DNA from: Thalassovita sp.
Lineage (GTDB): Bacteria > Pseudomonadota > Alphaproteobacteria > Rhodobacterales > Rhodobacteraceae
Direction: 5' to 3'
Length of the DNA stretch: 64,000 bases
NCBI GenBank assembly: GCA_029212905.1
Contig: JARGPB010000016.1
Location: forward strand, 1 to 64,000
The number at the start of each line of letters is the position of its first letter. The stretch's first letter is position 1. The notes below the pieces were generated by a model. The model did no database searches. It saw only the letters and a program-made list of their open reading frames with translations, and had not been told where the DNA came from. Positions 54,207-61,787 of this stretch are shown piece after piece. Made by a program: the position numbers and the translations under genes.

Positions 54207-54939
54207 GCAACCACTTGGCACGATTCAGGAACGCGTTGAGCATCTGAACCGGCGCTATCAGCACCACGCTGCGACGGCTGTGCTGCGCCGCGCGATGGAG
54301 GACCCCCAGGTGGGGCGGATCGCGATGGTTTCATCCTTTGGGGCCGAAAGCGTGGTGCTGCTGCATCTGGTGTCGGTCGTGGATCGGACAACGCCTGTGC
54401 TGTTCATCGACACGCAGATGCTGTTCCCCGAAACGCTGGAGTATCAGCGCACCGTGGCCGACAAACTGGGCCTGACAGATGTGCGTGTAATCCGCGCCGA
54501 CGCCACCGAAGTCGACGCCGAGGACCCCTATGGCGCGCTGAACTTGCGCGACACGGATGCCTGCTGTGACCTGCGAAAAACGCGCCCGCTGGAAAAGGCT
54601 CTGTCGGGGTTTGATGCCTGGATCACGGGCCGAAAACGGTTCCAAGGGTCCAGTCGGGCGACACTGGATTTCTTCGAAAGCGAAGAGGACCGCCGGATCA
54701 AGGTGAACCCCCTGGCCCATTGGGACAAGCAGGATGTTCAGGACTATATGATCAACAACCGTCTGCCCCGGCACCCGCTGGTCGCCAAGGGATATCCCTC
54801 GATCGGTTGCCGCCCCTGCACCTCGCCGGTGAAACCTGGTGAAGATGAACGTGCAGGCCGTTGGCGTGGAACAGAAAAAGTGGAATGCGGCATTCACCTG
54901 GTGGATGGCCAAATGGTAAGAACAGGAGCAGCGCAATGA
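54196..54939 (+). CDS. cysH: APS/PAPS reductase
   Basis: Reduces adenylylated sulfate to sulfite with thioredoxin. 247 residues. SSFGAESVVLLHL is the PP-loop; ACCDLRKTRPLEKAL and GCRPCTSPV supply the CC...CxxC cysteines of a [4Fe-4S] cluster, which marks the APS-using bacterial form; ECGIH is the catalytic cysteine region. ATG 54196 overlaps the end of cysI by 11 bases. Confidence 0.95.
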   Translation: MPLEQPLGTIQERVEHLNRRYQHHAATAVLRRAMEDPQVGRIAMVSSFGAESVVLLHLVSVVDRTTPVLFIDTQMLFPETLEYQRTVADKLGLTDVRVIRADATEVDAEDPYGALNLRDTDACCDLRKTRPLEKALSGFDAWITGRKRFQGSSRATLDFFESEEDRRIKVNPLAHWDKQDVQDYMINNRLPRHPLVAKGYPSIGCRPCTSPVKPGEDERAGRWRGTEKVECGIHLVDGQMVRTGAAQ

Positions 54940-55346
54940 GCGTGATCGTGACTGACAAGGGCTTTGGGCCCGACGACTGGACCGGCGGCTTCACTGCCCT
55001 GGGCGAGGCGGCGAATGACGTGCTGTCGATTGATCTGGGCTCTGACGCTGACCCTGAAACGCTGGCCGACAGGCTGCCCGCCTTGCAGATGATCCGCGTG
55101 GATTTCCCGTCCTTCGCCGATGGGCGCGGGTTCACGCTGGCGCGTCGGCTGCGTTTGATGGGCTACACGGGCCGCCTGCGGGCCAATGGCCACGTGATTT
55201 CGGATCAATACGCGATGGCGCGACGCTCGGGTTTTGACGAGGTTGAAATCAGCGATGAGCTGGCCGCACGCCAGCCCGCCGATGAATGGGTTTTCCGCGC
55301 GAATTGGCAGTCAAATGACTATCAATCGCGTGTTCGGGCCGGTTAA
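54936..55346 (+). CDS. DUF934 protein of the sulfite-reduction operon
   Basis: 136 residues. The family nearly always lies with cysI and cysH in proteobacteria. The C-terminal half has VDFPSFADGRGFTLARRLR and GRLRANGHVISDQYAMARRSGFDEVE, the conserved core. Function unknown, probably electron transfer or assembly for sulfite reductase. ATGA overlap with the cysH stop. Confidence 0.9.
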   Translation: MSVIVTDKGFGPDDWTGGFTALGEAANDVLSIDLGSDADPETLADRLPALQMIRVDFPSFADGRGFTLARRLRLMGYTGRLRANGHVISDQYAMARRSGFDEVEISDELAARQPADEWVFRANWQSNDYQSRVRAG

Positions 55347-55426
55347 TCGCCCGCGACGCCTTTCATCTGACATGGATCAAAGATAACTGAGGAATGCCGG
55401 TTTAGACCTCCGGCAAAGAAATTCAT

Positions 55427-56275
55427 ATGACCGAGATAAGCCCATTGACCGAAGCAAAACCTGTCAAAGTCCCCACCTTGCCCGACGCCCAGACCGTGAC
55501 CGAGGTCAAACACTGGACTGACCGGCTGTTTTCCTTCCGCTGCACGCGGCCTGCGTCGCTGCGGTTCCGTTCAGGTGAGTTCGTGATGATCGGCCTGATG
55601 GGCGAACCGGACCCCAAGACAGGCAAGCAAAAGCCCTTGTTGCGCGCCTACTCGATCGCCTCGCCCTCCTGGGACGACGAGCTGGAGTTCTACTCGATCA
55701 AGGTGCAGGATGGCCCGCTAACCAGCCGTTTGCAGCACATCCAGCCGGGGGACGAAATTATCCTGCGGCCCAAACCCGTCGGAACCTTGGTGCATGACGC
55801 GCTTCTGCCCGGCAAACGGGTGTGGTTCTTTGCGACCGGCACCGGCTTTGCGCCCTTCGCCAGCCTGCTGCGCGATCCTCAGACCTATGAGGATTACGAA
55901 GAGGTGATCATCACCCACACCTGCCGCGAAGCAAACGAGCTGGAATACGGTGCCGAGCTGATCGAGAACATCCGCAACGATGAGCTGCTGCAAGAGCTGA
56001 TCGGCGAAGAGAACCTGAAAAAGCTGCGCTACTATCCCACCACCACCCGCGAACAAAGCCCCAAGATGGGCCGGATCACCGATCTGATGCGCGACGGGAC
56101 TGTTTTCAAAGATCTGGATGTTGAACCAATCCACCGCGAGACCGACCGCGCAATGGTCTGTGGAAATCTGGCCTTCAACCTCGAGATCAAACAGATGCTG
56201 GAGGATTATGGTCTGCGCGAAGGCGCGAACTCCAAGCCGGCCGAGTACGTGGTCGAGAAGGCCTTCTTGGACTGA
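55427..56275 (+). CDS. fpr: Ferredoxin-NADP+ reductase
   Basis: FAD enzyme that moves electrons between NADPH and ferredoxin or flavodoxin. 282 residues: FAD-binding LLRAYSIASPSWDDELEFY, then GPLTSRLQHIQPGD and the NADP-binding FATGTGFAPFASLLRDP, with the C-terminal VEKAFLD of the bacterial Fpr type. It follows DUF934 by 80 bases on the same strand and is a likely electron source for CysI, which lacks a CysJ flavoprotein here. Confidence 0.92.
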   Translation: MTEISPLTEAKPVKVPTLPDAQTVTEVKHWTDRLFSFRCTRPASLRFRSGEFVMIGLMGEPDPKTGKQKPLLRAYSIASPSWDDELEFYSIKVQDGPLTSRLQHIQPGDEIILRPKPVGTLVHDALLPGKRVWFFATGTGFAPFASLLRDPQTYEDYEEVIITHTCREANELEYGAELIENIRNDELLQELIGEENLKKLRYYPTTTREQSPKMGRITDLMRDGTVFKDLDVEPIHRETDRAMVCGNLAFNLEIKQMLEDYGLREGANSKPAEYVVEKAFLD

Positions 56276-56305
56276 TCCCCAGACCAAAGGTTTCAGAGCA
56301 ACGAA

Positions 56306-56340
56306 AAACGCCGCGCCCTTTTGGGGACGCGGCGTTTCCT
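56306..56340. terminator. Terminator between fpr and the Ala-rich protein gene
   Basis: 10-bp inverted repeat AAACGCCGCG/CGCGGCGTTT (56306-56315 and 56328-56337), with an A-run before and a short T-run after; can serve both converging genes. Confidence 0.75.
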
Positions 56341-56358
56341 ATTGGTATGGTACCGGAC

Positions 56359-57015
56359 TTACAGGCCCAGTGCGCTCCGGGCTTGCTCCAGGGCGATTTT
56401 CAAGGCGGCAGGGTTGTCGCGTGCGCCCTTCAAGGCGGCCTTGGTGGTCAACTTGACGGTGGCGCTCATGTCCGAAGCGTCAATCGCCTCGATCGCTTTG
56501 TCATAGTCAAACCCTTCAACGGTGAAGAGGTCGGCCAGGCCAGCGCCCTCTTCTGCGGGAGTGTCCATGACTTCGGCTTCGACAGCATCGGTGGCTGCCT
56601 CAGTGGCAGCATCGGTAGCCGCGTCTGTTGCGGCGTCAGTGGCGGCCCCGGTCACGGCCTCAACCGCGTCAGTCACCGAGCCAGTGGCCGCATCAACGGC
56701 GTCTTCTACTGCATCTTCAACGGCATCAACTGCGGCTTCGGCAGCAGCGGCAGCTTCGGCGGCAGCAGCCTCGGCGGCGGCGGCAGCCTCGGCGGCGGCA
56801 GCTTCGGCAGCAGCGCGGGCAGCTTCGGCGGCGGCTTCGGCTTCTTCACGCACAGTATCTGCGGTGGTGTCGGCGGGGGTTTCAACGACGGGCTCAACCG
56901 GAGCAGGCGCAGTCGCAGGAGCCGGAGTTTCCTCAGGTGTGTTTGCGGGCTTCAGAACGAAATATCCGATAATGGCCAATGCGGCGACGGCTGCAATCCC
57001 AATGATGCTTTTCAT
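56359..57015 (-). CDS. Ala/Glu-rich membrane-anchored protein, unknown
   Basis: 218 residues from ATG 57015 with AGAGGA upstream; the open frame continues to 57132 without a signal. A hydrophobic N-terminal helix (about residues 3-22) anchors it. Then a Pro-rich stretch, a long Ala/Glu low-complexity helix (repeats of EAAAAA type, about 57-100), a second run of ATDAATDA repeats (about 125-145), and a normal C-terminal domain (FTVEGFDYDKAIEAID...ALEQARSALGL). The repeats probably form a rigid or coiled helix in the periplasm. No family recognised. Confidence 0.7.
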   Translation of the reverse strand: MKSIIGIAAVAALAIIGYFVLKPANTPEETPAPATAPAPVEPVVETPADTTADTVREEAEAAAEAARAAAEAAAAEAAAAAEAAAAEAAAAAEAAVDAVEDAVEDAVDAATGSVTDAVEAVTGAATDAATDAATDAATEAATDAVEAEVMDTPAEEGAGLADLFTVEGFDYDKAIEAIDASDMSATVKLTTKAALKGARDNPAALKIALEQARSALGL

Positions 57016-57210
57016 AACGTTTTCCTCTGTGTCAGAGACAGCCACAGATGGGCTATCCGGTCCTGCACTGACATGATCCCCATTTTGATCGACAACAAGG
57101 GGGAAAAGCGCAGTAAATACATCATAGGCCAAGATTTGCCGCTTGAAGAAACCACAGTCCGGGTCTACGTTACGGCCTCAAATTTCGTCAATTATCTAAG
57201 GAACAATACC

Positions 57211-57762
57211 ATAGCCCGCAGACCTCATAACGCGCCGCCCACCCGCGACACTGGCCCTCGCATCAATGACCGGATTCGTGCGAATGAAATCCGCCTGATC
57301 GGTGCGGACGGTGAAAATGTTGGCGTTGTTACGCCGCAGCAGGCCATGGGCCTGGCCGAAGATGCTGGCCTGGACTTGGTCGAAATCTCGCCCAATGCCG
57401 TGCCGCCCGTATGTAAGATCATGGATTTCGGCAAGTTCAAATATGAACAGCAGAAACGTGAATCCGAAGCGCGCAAAAAGCAAAAGATCATCGAAGTCAA
57501 AGAGGTCAAGTTCCGCCCGAACACCGACACCCATGATTATGAGGTGAAGATGCGGAACGTGGTGAAATTCCTGGAAAATGGCGACAAGGTGAAAATCACC
57601 CTGCGTTTCCGCGGTCGTGAAATGGCCCACCAGAACCTGGGTCGCGAGCTGCTGGAACGCGTCGCTGTAGACGTCAAGGAGATGAACCTCGGCAAGATCG
57701 AAAACATGCCGAAAATGGAAGGCCGCCAAATGATCATGATGATCGGGCCTTTGCCGAAATGA
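57211..57762 (+). CDS. infC: Translation initiation factor IF-3, apparent AUA start
   Basis: Binds the 30S subunit, prevents early joining and checks the start codon. 183 residues. The N-domain begins ARRPHNAPPT and DTGPRINDRIRANEIRLIGADG; the linker and C-domain carry KFKYEQQKRESEARKKQK, KEVKFRPNTDTHDY and RFRGREMAHQNLG. No ATG, GTG or TTG suits the conserved N-terminus. TAAGGA at 57197-57202 is 8 bases before ATA 57211, so AUA appears to be the start, in keeping with the non-canonical infC starts used for autoregulation. Confidence 0.93.
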   Translation: MARRPHNAPPTRDTGPRINDRIRANEIRLIGADGENVGVVTPQQAMGLAEDAGLDLVEISPNAVPPVCKIMDFGKFKYEQQKRESEARKKQKIIEVKEVKFRPNTDTHDYEVKMRNVVKFLENGDKVKITLRFRGREMAHQNLGRELLERVAVDVKEMNLGKIENMPKMEGRQMIMMIGPLPK

Positions 57763-57785
57763 TCTGTCTTTCAGTGTGATGTGAT

Positions 57786-57822
57786 ACGCCCCTGGGTTTC
57801 ATTCAAACCTGGGGGCGTTTTA
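57786..57822 (+). terminator. Terminator of infC
   Basis: Inverted repeat ACGCCCCTGGGTTT with AAACCTGGGGGCGT around a CATTC loop, followed by TTTT, shortly after the infC stop. Confidence 0.8.
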
Positions 57823-57838
57823 ATTTCCGGAGACCCGT

Positions 57839-58432
57839 ATGTGGGAACAACGTTTCGCAACAGATGACTATGTGTTCGGCAAGGCTCCGGCGCAGTTTCT
57901 GGTTGAGCAGTCCAGCTATCTGACCCCAAATGCGACGGCCCTATCTGTGGCTGACGGTGAAGGGCGAAATTCGGTTTTCATGGCTCAGCAAGGAATGCAG
58001 GTCGATGCGCTGGAATTCGCGCCCTCCGCCCTGCGCAAGGCCAAAACCTTGGCCCAAGAGCGCGGCGTGTCCGTATCGTATCAGCAAGCTGATGTGCTGA
58101 AACACGACTGGCCCAAAACCTATGATCTGGTGGCGGGGATTTTCATTCAATTCGTCGGCCCCGAGGACCGCAAGCATCTGTTCGACGGCATGAAAGCCTC
58201 GGTTAAACCCGGCGGTCTGATCTTGCTGCACGGTTACACCCCAAAGCAGTTAGAGCACGGCACCGGCGGCCCTCCTTTTGCCGAAAACATGTACACCGAG
58301 GAGGGCCTGCGCACGGATTTCGAAGGCTGGGACATCCTGCGCTGTCACGCCTATGAACGCGAAGTCGAGGAAGGCCGTGGACATGTTGGACTGTCGGCCC
58401 TGATCGACTTTGTCGCGCGCAAACCGGCCTAA
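57839..58432 (+). CDS. SAM-dependent methyltransferase (TehB-like)
   Basis: 197 residues, class I Rossmann methyltransferase: ALSVADGEGRNSVFMAQQG is motif I, ALEFAPSALRKAKTLA motif II and YDLVAGIFIQF motif IV. Small stand-alone members resemble TehB/thiopurine-type enzymes; the substrate is unknown. Its start follows TTCCGGAGACCC. It converges on the molybdopterin-binding protein gene. Confidence 0.85.
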   Translation: MWEQRFATDDYVFGKAPAQFLVEQSSYLTPNATALSVADGEGRNSVFMAQQGMQVDALEFAPSALRKAKTLAQERGVSVSYQQADVLKHDWPKTYDLVAGIFIQFVGPEDRKHLFDGMKASVKPGGLILLHGYTPKQLEHGTGGPPFAENMYTEEGLRTDFEGWDILRCHAYEREVEEGRGHVGLSALIDFVARKPA

Positions 58433-59418
58433 CGTCCTCCACGTCGGGGCATGGGACGGGTGGGGATTTCCTTTAGCAGCCCACCGATGCCCATACGGGC
58501 AATATCATGGCCAGTTACGGGAATCCCACAAACAACACGCGACAGAACCCAGTCCGCGCCATTCAATGCGGGCGAGCGCGCACAGCCGGGCAGCCCGATC
58601 ACGGGCCTGTCGCCAAGCGAGCCAAGAAACAGCAGATTGCCGGGATCAACAGGCATCCCGAACCGCTCAACCCGGCCACCGGCATGGCGGAGAGCTTGTG
58701 GCGCGACATCCATCGGGTCAGACGTGGCCGAGCCTGTCAGGATCAGGATCAAATCCGTTTCTGCCTGCGAAATGGCCTCTGCCAGGGCGGTTTCCTGATG
58801 TGGAACGGTGCGAATGCTTTCCAGTGACACCCCCAACGCCTCGAGCCGGGTTTGCGTTGCTGCGGCCCCCTTTTCACCTGCGCCACCGGGAATTTCCGTC
58901 ACGATCAATGTGGCCGAGCGCAGGACCGGCGGCGCAAAACGGATCGCCCCGTGTGCCAATGTGCAGGCTTGGGTCAGATCAGACTCGGGCACCCCATAAG
59001 AGATGATTTTCACGGTAGCGATCATGCCCCGTGGCCCCATCTGCTGATAGGGCTGCACTGTGGCAACGGTGATCATCGGATGGACCTCGTTCGCTGCGGC
59101 CAGGTGGGCCTCGTCCAGAATCGCAAGTCCCGGCCCCTCTGCCAGCACGTTCACACGCCCCGTAAAGGGCTTGGTCAGACGCATGCCCTGCGGATCGGGA
59201 ACCAATGCTTTGGCCAGGCGATGCGCGGCCTCGTCTTCGTGCAGATCATCAGGGTCCAGACGCGCCACGGTGACGGTGCCCATCCCCGCAGCCTGCATCG
59301 CAGCGACATGTCCGGCGTCCAGCATCACACCTTTGCGCAGCTTGGTGCCATTCAACTCGATCGAGTGAGCCAGAATTGCGCCAGCAGCCTGTGACGGGGG
59401 AACGGGTCCGAACCTCAT
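58429..59418 (-). CDS. Molybdopterin-binding protein (MoeA/MogA-like domain)
   Basis: 329 residues from ATG 59418, which overlaps the xdhC stop by four bases; the open frame above it runs antisense through xdhC and is not real. The C-terminal half has the MoCF-binding pattern ILILTGSATSDPMDVAPQALRHAGG and GNLLFLGSLGDRPVIGLPGCARSP. The N-terminal half (AGAILAHSIELNGTKLRKGVML) is MoeA-like. In this cluster it probably helps mature or insert the molybdenum cofactor of a CO dehydrogenase-type enzyme. Confidence 0.85.
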   Translation of the reverse strand: MRFGPVPPSQAAGAILAHSIELNGTKLRKGVMLDAGHVAAMQAAGMGTVTVARLDPDDLHEDEAAHRLAKALVPDPQGMRLTKPFTGRVNVLAEGPGLAILDEAHLAAANEVHPMITVATVQPYQQMGPRGMIATVKIISYGVPESDLTQACTLAHGAIRFAPPVLRSATLIVTEIPGGAGEKGAAATQTRLEALGVSLESIRTVPHQETALAEAISQAETDLILILTGSATSDPMDVAPQALRHAGGRVERFGMPVDPGNLLFLGSLGDRPVIGLPGCARSPALNGADWVLSRVVCGIPVTGHDIARMGIGGLLKEIPTRPMPRRGGR

Positions 59419-60380
59419 CCTTTTCTTAGAACCTGTGTGCATTCGGCGATGATCGCCACGGCGATCTCGGCCGGGCTGGCGGCACCGATATCCAAACCAA
59501 CCGGCCCATGAATGCGCGCAATCTGTGCTTCGGTGAACCCTTTGTCCTGCAATCGTTTCACCCGTCCGGCATGAGTCCGTTTGGACCCCAGCGCACCAAT
59601 ATAGAATACATCCGCCGCAAGGGCCTGCTCGATTGCCGGGTCGTCGATCTTGGGGTCGTGCGACAGCAAAACAAGCGCTGTGCGACTGTCCAGACCCAAC
59701 TCTTGAACGGCATCGTCGGGCCAATCATTCAGGATACGTTCGCCGGGGAACCGTGCCTCAGAGCCAAAACTGTCCCGCGGGTCAATCAACACCGGATCAT
59801 AGCCCGCAAGACGCGCCATCGGCACCAGGGCTTGCGCGATATGCACCGCCCCCACGACGATCATCCGCAGCGGAGGATTGTGAACCGAAACAAAGAAACG
59901 CCCGTCCTCTTCGAAGCCTGACCTGTCCATACGGAACCGCTCCGCGTGTCCATTGTGGGTGAGCCAGCGGTCTCCGTCTACCAAATCTGCGACCACAGCG
60001 ACGGGCTGACGGGCCGCACGCGCAGTGACCAGCTGTTCCAACAGATCCACCGGCAGGGCGTCCCCCACGGGTTCGACCAGAACACGGATCTTGCCACCGC
60101 AGGCCAGACCGACAGCAAATGCATCGCCATCACTGACGCCGAACTCCAGCAGGCGATGCTGGCCATCTTCGAGCGCCTCAATCGCTTCCATCACCACGGC
60201 GCCTTCGACGCAGCCGCCAGACACCGAGCCCTGAATCTCGCCTTCGCCAGACACGGCCAGCTGGCTGCCAACACGGCGAGGCGCACTGCCCCAGGTTTCC
60301 ACCACAGTGGCCAAAGCGGCGCCCTTGCCTGCGCGATGCCATTGCAACGCGATCTCGGGGATATTGTCGAAACGGTCCAT
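59415..60380 (-). CDS. XdhC/CoxF family molybdenum-cofactor maturation protein
   Basis: 321 residues: XdhC N-terminal part with ATVVETWGSAPRRVGSQLAV and SVSGGCVEGAVV, the LACGGKIRVLVEP segment, then a Rossmann domain (MIVVGAVHIAQALVPMARLAGYDPVLIDPR). XdhC proteins bind the cofactor and help sulfurate it before insertion into xanthine dehydrogenase or CO dehydrogenase. Here its partners are CoxD and CoxE upstream. Coupled to the next gene by ATGA. Confidence 0.9.
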   Translation of the reverse strand: MDRFDNIPEIALQWHRAGKGAALATVVETWGSAPRRVGSQLAVSGEGEIQGSVSGGCVEGAVVMEAIEALEDGQHRLLEFGVSDGDAFAVGLACGGKIRVLVEPVGDALPVDLLEQLVTARAARQPVAVVADLVDGDRWLTHNGHAERFRMDRSGFEEDGRFFVSVHNPPLRMIVVGAVHIAQALVPMARLAGYDPVLIDPRDSFGSEARFPGERILNDWPDDAVQELGLDSRTALVLLSHDPKIDDPAIEQALAADVFYIGALGSKRTHAGRVKRLQDKGFTEAQIARIHGPVGLDIGAASPAEIAVAIIAECTQVLRKG

Positions 60381-60458
60381 GAAATGCCTCCCTCAGATGC
60401 GCAGCCTAGCACAGGTTTTCTGCATGTCTCTGCCTGAATGATACGACGAAGGTCCAAT

Positions 60459-60491
60459 GAAAACGGCCACCCGTGGGTTTCGGGTGGCCGT
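60459..60491 (-). terminator. Terminator of the YeeE/YedE pair
   Basis: 10-bp inverted repeat ACGGCCACCC/GGGTGGCCGT (60463-60472 and 60482-60491) with a TTTTC tract on the minus strand, 26 bases after the second YeeE/YedE stop. It separates that pair from xdhC. Confidence 0.8.
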
Positions 60492-60516
60492 CCTGTCATT
60501 TGTCTGCGAGCTCGGG

Positions 60517-61104
60517 TTATTCTGCGGGAACCGGCTCAGGCGATTTGCCGTTCAGGCTGTCCGGCAGAACAAAAGCTACCAGTACAAAGACCAGCCCCAG
60601 GACAATACCCACGACATCCCCAGGAAGGGTGGTAATCCCGTCGAATTTTGACCCCGGCACGGTACCCAGCGTCACCTTTCCGCCCGCGACGCTGTCCAGC
60701 AGGCCGCTTGCCTTCCATGACGGATAGGTCACCATATAGGCCGCAGCCCCCAGCAGACCGCCCGCGATGAAAAACAGCCCGTCTTTACGCCCCGAAGCTG
60801 CCGCGCAGACCCCGGTACCGGGACAAAAGCCAGAAACCGCCCAGCCCGTGCCCAGCAGTAACCCGCCGATAAACACGCCGATATAGGCCGATTTGACAGA
60901 CATATGGCCGACCTCGACCAAGCCCAGCATCTGACCGCCGAACATCAGGATAGACCCGGTGCCAATGGCCAGAAGAATGGTTTTCATCAGGTGCAAATTG
61001 GTCAGATTCAACATTTTCCCAATATAGCTGGGATTGGTTGCTCCGATCCGGTCCAACGTGAAGCCAAACGCCACACCGATCACGACTGCAAGTAGAATAG
61101 ACAT
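60517..61104 (-). CDS. YeeE/YedE family membrane protein, second subunit
   Basis: 195 residues with four or five membrane helices. The family signature AVSGFCPGTGVCAAASGRKDG lies near residue 90, including the two cysteines thought to carry sulfur through the pore. YeeE/YedE (TsuA-related) proteins import thiosulfate or move sulfide and persulfide equivalents. Lies 3 bases behind its partner at 61108. Confidence 0.87.
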   Translation of the reverse strand: MSILLAVVIGVAFGFTLDRIGATNPSYIGKMLNLTNLHLMKTILLAIGTGSILMFGGQMLGLVEVGHMSVKSAYIGVFIGGLLLGTGWAVSGFCPGTGVCAAASGRKDGLFFIAGGLLGAAAYMVTYPSWKASGLLDSVAGGKVTLGTVPGSKFDGITTLPGDVVGIVLGLVFVLVAFVLPDSLNGKSPEPVPAE

Positions 61105-61107
61105 GGC

Positions 61108-61659
61108 TCAGGCCCCTTTCTTATACATCATCAATGCGACGGGAATGGCGGCGGCAAAGGCCCCAGCGGCAAAGATATACCCCGACAGAGCAGTCTGCAT
61201 CATCCCGCTCATCATGTGGCCCGAGGTACAGCCCCCTGCCAGGCGCGCGCCATACAGCACGATGAAACCACCCAAAAAAGCCACGGCATAGCGTTTCGCC
61301 ACCCCGTCCCCAAAATTCGCGCGCCAGATGGCGGGCATGGTGCGCTCTTGTTTGCCTAGCCCGCCTTTCAGCATGGTCGAGCCAAACGCCCCCACCATCA
61401 TCGCAAGCACAAAGACAAAGCTATAGTTCAGCGGATTGGCGGCGTTCTTGGCGTATTTACCGTTCGACTTCGCCAGATACGCGTTGGTCGAGGTATAGCC
61501 TTCGTCAGTCTGGGTGATCAGGTCCGCACTAACCGCGTCACCGATGATGGCATCCAGAATCACGAACTGCGTGCTAACACCAATGGGTTTGACCAATAGC
61601 ACCGCCAAGAAGAACACGAAGCCCAGAAGAAGGCCTCCGGTTTTCCAGTTGAGAGCCAT
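61108..61659 (-). CDS. YeeE/YedE family membrane protein, first subunit
   Basis: 183 residues with four or five membrane helices. The conserved loop GARLAGGCTSGHMMSGMMQ (near residue 140) holds the reactive cysteine. It forms a two-gene unit with 60517-61104, each half of a full-length YeeE. AGGAATG-type ribosome binding site upstream. The unit sits inside a cox cluster but has its own operator and terminator. Confidence 0.87.
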   Translation of the reverse strand: MALNWKTGGLLLGFVFFLAVLLVKPIGVSTQFVILDAIIGDAVSADLITQTDEGYTSTNAYLAKSNGKYAKNAANPLNYSFVFVLAMMVGAFGSTMLKGGLGKQERTMPAIWRANFGDGVAKRYAVAFLGGFIVLYGARLAGGCTSGHMMSGMMQTALSGYIFAAGAFAAAIPVALMMYKKGA

Positions 61660-61691
61660 GTTTCATTCCTTTCAAGTCACATTTTATTTCT

Positions 61692-61723
61692 GGAATATCT
61701 CATTCATATTCCGAAAATCGAAT
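61692..61723 (-). promoter_or_regulatory. Candidate sulfide-responsive operator of the YeeE/YedE genes
   Basis: Two overlapping symmetric elements upstream of the pair: GGAATAT-N7-ATATTCC (61692-61712) and ATTC-N8-GAAT (61708-61723). The second has the form I remember for the SqrR box of Rhodobacter, and BigR/SqrR-type ArsR repressors control such sulfur-transport pairs in other proteobacteria. The link to a given regulator is inference. Confidence 0.55.
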
Positions 61724-61787
61724 GACTTAGATCAAATAGAAGGAAACAATACCTCGTGTATCCTCACGGAACCCTCCCGCGAATACG

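Noticed and set aside
56522..57076. Plus-strand Ala/Ser-rich open frame opposite the Ala-rich protein
   Set aside because: It is the mirror of the GC-rich repeats on the other strand; the minus-strand gene has a ribosome binding site, an anchor and a non-repetitive C-terminus.
59419..59724. N-terminal extension of the molybdopterin-binding protein to 431 residues
   Set aside because: It is antisense-frame material inside xdhC; the ATGA overlap at 59415-59418 marks the true start.
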